From the NCBI GenBank assembly GCA_020634415.1, contig JACKBT010000003.1, positions 62,001-126,000 on the forward strand: DNA of 64,000 nucleotides, in the 5' to 3' direction. The notes below the pieces were generated by a model. It saw nothing but the letters and a program-made list of their open reading frames with translations, did no database searches and was not told the origin of the DNA. Of this stretch, positions 61,492 to 64,000 are shown piece after piece. A program made the translations under genes and the position numbers. Numbering within the stretch: position 1 is the stretch's first letter; the number at the start of each line of letters is the position of its first letter. The DNA comes from Ardenticatenaceae bacterium (GTDB lineage Bacteria > Chloroflexota > Anaerolineae > Promineifilales > Promineifilaceae).

Positions 61492-61520
61492 CGTTTATGG
61501 GTGCATAGCACCATTGAGGT

Positions 61521-62153
61521 ATGAACATGGCCGTATTACAAAAACGTCCTCCCTCACAAAAAGGTGAACCCCTCTGGGCAATCGCCCAGCTTTTCCCTTA
61601 CCAAGGTTATTGGAGCGAGAGCGATTATTTGGATTTGAATACCAATCACCTCATCGAATTTTCAGATGGCTATATTGAGGTTTTGCCTATGCCCACGCGA
61701 TCGCACCAAAATATTGTTGCTTTCCTTTATGAGGCGATACTCCTCTTCGTCCGCGCCAATCAGTTAGGCAAAGTATGGTTCGCTCCTCTGCGTGTGCGAC
61801 TTTGGCCTCGTACCTATCGTGAACCTGATCTGGTATTTATCACGGCCGAAAATATGGCCAAGCAAAAAGGTGATTACCCCCATGGAGCTGACTTAGTAGT
61901 CGAGGTTGTAAGCGGCAGTAAAGAAGATCGAGAGAGAGATTTAATCAAGAAACGAGCCGAATATGCTGAGGCTGGTATCGCTGAATATTGGATTGTTGAT
62001 CCCAAATTCAAGCGCATCACCGTCCTCCACCTTGCCCAAGACAATTATGAAGTGCATGGCGAATTTGCAGCCGATGACACAGCCGCCTCGAAATTACTGG
62101 CAGGTTTTGCGGTGGCAGTCAACGATGTCTTTGCCGCCGCCAACGAGGATTAA
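61521..62153 (+). CDS. Uma2-family PD-(D/E)XK-like protein
   Basis: A 210-residue Uma2 (DUF820) protein. The conserved WSESDYLDLNTNHLIEFSDGYIEVLPMPT, the nuclease-like core YREPDLVFI...HGADLVVEVVSGSKEDRERDLIKKRAEYAEAGIAEYWIVDP and the Asp/Glu/Lys residues of the PD-(D/E)XK fold are present. The family is abundant in cyanobacteria and Chloroflexota, often in many copies, and its function is unsettled (often linked to mobile DNA or toxins). It has no ACGGCCGT octamer in its reading frame. Confidence 0.85.
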   Translation: MNMAVLQKRPPSQKGEPLWAIAQLFPYQGYWSESDYLDLNTNHLIEFSDGYIEVLPMPTRSHQNIVAFLYEAILLFVRANQLGKVWFAPLRVRLWPRTYREPDLVFITAENMAKQKGDYPHGADLVVEVVSGSKEDRERDLIKKRAEYAEAGIAEYWIVDPKFKRITVLHLAQDNYEVHGEFAADDTAASKLLAGFAVAVNDVFAAANED

Positions 62154-62170
62154 TTAACCACAAATACCGT

Positions 62171-62238
62171 AGGGGCGGGACGACGCGGAAACGCATTGGA
62201 TACAAACCAACACCTCATCTCCGCGTCGTCTCGCCCCC
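62171..62238. repeat. Long inverted repeat before thiolase
   Basis: GGGGCGGGACGACGCGGA (62172-62189) and TCCGCGTCGTCTCGCCCC (62220-62237) pair at 17 of 18 positions around a 30-nt loop, just upstream of the thiolase ribosome-binding region. Confidence 0.75.
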
Positions 62239-62259
62239 GCTCAATTACAGGAAAGATTT

Positions 62260-63534
62260 ATGAAAGAAGTAGTCATTGTTGAAGCAGTACGTACCCCAAT
62301 CGGCCGTCACGGGGGCGCGTTAGAAAGTGTGCGTCCCGATGACATGGCCGCGCTGGTCATTAAAGAAGTTATCACGCGGACAGGCATTGATCCGCAGGTG
62401 GTTGAAGAGGTTTATCTCGGCTGTGCCAATCAGGCCGGAGAAGATAACCGCAACGTAGCCCGTATGGCGACGCTGCTGGCTGGTCTGCCACAAAGCGTGG
62501 CTGCCGTTACCTTCAACCGCCTCTGTGCCAGCGGCCTCAATGCCGTCAATCAGGCCGCCCGCGCCATTCGCTGCGGCGAGGGCGATGTCTTCATCGCTGG
62601 CGGCGTGGAAAGTATGACCCGCGCCCCCTATTCCTTCCCCAAAAACTCCCGCGCCTGGGGGCCATCGGGCAATGTGACGGCCTACGATACAACGCTGGGC
62701 TGGCGTTATCCCAATCCCCAAATGGAGGCGATGTTTCCGCTAGAAGCGATGGGCGAAACGGCCGAAAATATCTACGACCTCACCTGCTCCGGCCAGCTAG
62801 AAGGCGGGGCAATTTCCCGCGAGGAGCAAGATGCCTTTTCGCTGGAAAGCCAGCGTCGCGCCTGTGAAGCCATTAACAACGGCTACTTCCAGCGCGAGAT
62901 TGTGCCGGTCCCCATTCCCCAACGGCGCGGCGACCCCATTCTGGTGGATACGGACGAACACCCGAGGATTAAGTGGGCAGACGGCCGTTACACCCTCGAT
63001 ACCGACATGGCAACCCTAGCCAAACTGCGTCCCGCCTTCCGCAAAGGCGGCACCGTCACCGCCGGTAACGCCAGCGGCCTAAACGATGGGGCCTGTGCGG
63101 TGCTAATCATGTCTGCCGACAAAGCGGCCGAGTTGGGGCTGAACCCCCGCGCTCGTTGGCTGGCCTCCGGCGCGGCCGGCGTAGACCCGCGCACGATGGG
63201 GCTTGGCCCGGTGCCCGCCACCCACAAAGCCTTACAGCGGGCTGGCCTGACAATGGCCGACATAGACCTGATTGAACTGAACGAAGCCTTTGCCGTGCAG
63301 GCCCTGGCCGTCATGCGTGCAGCCGGGATGCGCCCCGAAATCACCAACGTCAACGGCGGGGCCATCGCTCTCGGCCATCCCCTTGGCTGCTCTGGTGCCC
63401 GCATTTTAACCACCCTGCTGCACGAAATGGAACGCCGCGCCGAAGCGGGGCAATCCATGCGCTACGGTCTGGCAACGCTGTGCGTGGGCGTGGGGCAGGG
63501 CGAAGCCGCAGTAATTGAGAGATTGGGAGATTAG
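62260..63534 (+). CDS. Acetyl-CoA C-acyltransferase (thiolase)
   Basis: A 424-residue thiolase-fold enzyme: [17 protein letters not shown] opens the protein, the nucleophilic Cys89 is in [19 protein letters not shown], the His of [17 protein letters not shown] and the final Cys region [10 protein letters not shown] are all present. It would cleave beta-ketoacyl-CoA in fatty-acid or aromatic degradation, or condense acetyl-CoA in the reverse direction; the sequence resembles the PaaJ/FadA/AtoB group. No other beta-oxidation gene lies beside it. It ends ERLGD-TAG inside a heptad repeat. Confidence 0.9.
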   Translation: MKEVVIVEAVRTPIGRHGGALESVRPDDMAALVIKEVITRTGIDPQVVEEVYLGCANQAGEDNRNVARMATLLAGLPQSVAAVTFNRLCASGLNAVNQAARAIRCGEGDVFIAGGVESMTRAPYSFPKNSRAWGPSGNVTAYDTTLGWRYPNPQMEAMFPLEAMGETAENIYDLTCSGQLEGGAISREEQDAFSLESQRRACEAINNGYFQREIVPVPIPQRRGDPILVDTDEHPRIKWADGRYTLDTDMATLAKLRPAFRKGGTVTAGNASGLNDGACAVLIMSADKAAELGLNPRARWLASGAAGVDPRTMGLGPVPATHKALQRAGLTMADIDLIELNEAFAVQALAVMRAAGMRPEITNVNGGAIALGHPLGCSGARILTTLLHEMERRAEAGQSMRYGLATLCVGVGQGEAAVIERLGD

Positions 63535-63578
63535 AGACTAGAAACTGGAGACTGACCAATCTCTAGTCTCCAGTCCCC
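63517..63578. repeat. Heptad hairpin providing thiolase stop, copy 7
   Basis: GAGAGATTGGGAGATTAGAG and GACTAGAAACTGGAGACTG face CAATCTCTAGTCTCCAGTC. The TAG of the thiolase gene lies inside; the DUF423 gene starts immediately downstream. Confidence 0.85.
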
Positions 63579-63585
63579 ATGTATT

Positions 63586-63960
63586 ATGACACAAACCTTC
63601 ACTTTACTCGGTTCGGCCCTTATGTTTTTGGGCGTGGCCGCGGGCGCTTTTGGAGCGCATGGGTTGAGCGGCTATTTTACGACTTATCCTGATTTGCAGG
63701 GGACGTATGATACGGCCGTTCGCTACCACATGATCCACGCCCTGGCTCTCTTCAGTGCTGCCTGGCTGGCCGAAAAATGGCCCGGTTCCCTGACAACCTG
63801 GTCTGGCTGGCTCTTCTTTGTGGGCATCTTGATCTTCTCCGGGAGCTTGTACCTCTTGGTGTTCACACGAGTTCGTTGGTTGGGAGCCATCACACCTCTG
63901 GGCGGGGTGGCCTTTCTGGCTGGCTGGGCTTGTCTATTCATCGCTGCCTGGCGCAGCTAA
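63586..63960 (+). CDS. DUF423-family membrane protein (YgdD-like)
   Basis: A 124-residue protein with four membrane helices. TLLGSALMFLGVAAGAFGAHGL, the central YHMIHALALF and the C-terminal GGVAFLAGWACLFIAAW are typical of DUF423/YgdD proteins. Function unknown. It follows the thiolase gene across a heptad hairpin; no Shine-Dalgarno is seen before the ATG. A TTACGTCATGACGTAATTAC repeat follows its stop codon. Confidence 0.85.
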   Translation: MTQTFTLLGSALMFLGVAAGAFGAHGLSGYFTTYPDLQGTYDTAVRYHMIHALALFSAAWLAEKWPGSLTTWSGWLFFVGILIFSGSLYLLVFTRVRWLGAITPLGGVAFLAGWACLFIAAWRS

Positions 63961-63989
63961 TTACGCAATTACGTCATGACGTAATTACT
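63958..63989. repeat. TTACGTCATGACGTAA family hairpin, copy 4
   Basis: TAATTACGCAATTACGTCATG and ACGTAATTA, abutting the DUF423 stop codon, nearly identical to the copies in the sdh operon. Confidence 0.75.
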
Positions 63990-64000
63990 TCTAGAGGTTT

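Larger units (their letters stand above)
1..64000. repeat. Dispersed octamer palindrome ACGGCCGT (about 90 copies)
   Basis: About 90 exact copies were seen by eye, many extended to AACGGCCGTT, in genes of both strands and every frame, giving Thr-Ala-Val, Asn/Asp-Gly-Arg or Arg-Pro-Phe in the proteins. Chance at this base composition predicts one or two. Absent from 22.3-25.2 kb, 34.2-36.5 kb and 56.2-58.7 kb. Comparable in style to HIP1 of cyanobacteria. Confidence 0.85.

Noticed and set aside
1..64000. selA, selB, selD or tRNA-Sec in the window
   Set aside because: None found; if the Sec reading is right they must lie elsewhere in the genome.

Overview
The window is about 64 kb of a gene-dense bacterial chromosome with roughly 55 protein genes on both strands and no rRNA, tRNA or CRISPR array that I can see. 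Gene content (quinone-linked molybdoenzyme, succinate dehydrogenase, an epimerase-type threonine dehydrogenase, many Thr/Pro-rich lipoproteins, YwiC, YyaL/DUF255, GT-C and DPM1-like glycosyltransferases, Uma2, a pentapeptide-repeat protein) and style suggest a member of the Chloroflexota, perhaps Anaerolineae or Ardenticatenia. This placement is inference from gene families; no marker gene in the window settles it.

Layout. 1-13.7 kb: edge-truncated GAF sensor protein, MATE/ANKH-like exporter, threonine dehydrogenase plus CDF metal exporter, NarL-type response regulator, YwiC, a dihydroorotate-dehydrogenase-like flavoprotein, a PRTase-DinB pair, aroC, and three lipoprotein genes. 13.8-22.1 kb: GH63/MGH1-like glycosidase, EEP-family nuclease/phosphatase, thrC, a GT2 glycosyltransferase and a three-gene ABC-2 export operon. 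22.3-24.2 kb: an intact IS1634-type insertion sequence. 24.3-31.2 kb: AraC regulator plus VOC protein, YyaL, a GT-C membrane protein, trpA and a TorD-like chaperone. 31.3-38.3 kb: a molybdopterin oxidoreductase and its fused FeS/NrfD partner, separated by an AT-rich nuclease-like gene and a VapBC pair. 38.5-47.4 kb: YccF, small envelope proteins, alpha-glucan phosphorylase, an ATP-grasp enzyme, an HprK-like kinase and the sdhCDAB operon. 47.6-64 kb: GNAT-like protein, R3H-AAA ATPase, ParB-USP fusion, DHFR-like protein, AraC regulator and hydrolase, holB, a pentapeptide-repeat protein, patatin, hutH, Uma2, thiolase and a DUF423 protein.

The strongest discovery candidate is at 11487-12848. A lipoprotein with a DsbA-like thioredoxin domain fused to a cyclophilin carries an in-frame TGA exactly where the nucleophilic cysteine of the CPGC motif belongs. 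Directly downstream is a hairpin with a bulged U and a G/U-containing apical loop, arranged like a bacterial SECIS. I read it as a selenoprotein: an extracytoplasmic disulfide oxidoreductase/prolyl isomerase with a U-P-G-C active site.

Two genome-wide signatures run through the window. The palindrome ACGGCCGT (often AACGGCCGTT) occurs about 90 times by eye, in all reading frames, where one or two are expected by chance, and it is missing from the IS and from the AT-rich genes that look acquired. Intergenic gaps hold hairpins built from 7-nt or similar microrepeats in several families. Some sit in frame inside genes (thrC, the GT-C protein, the molybdoenzyme) and some supply stop codons (hutH, thiolase, the GT-C gene). 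Several genes also have a -10-like hexamer 6-8 nt before the start codon and no Shine-Dalgarno, suggesting leaderless transcripts.
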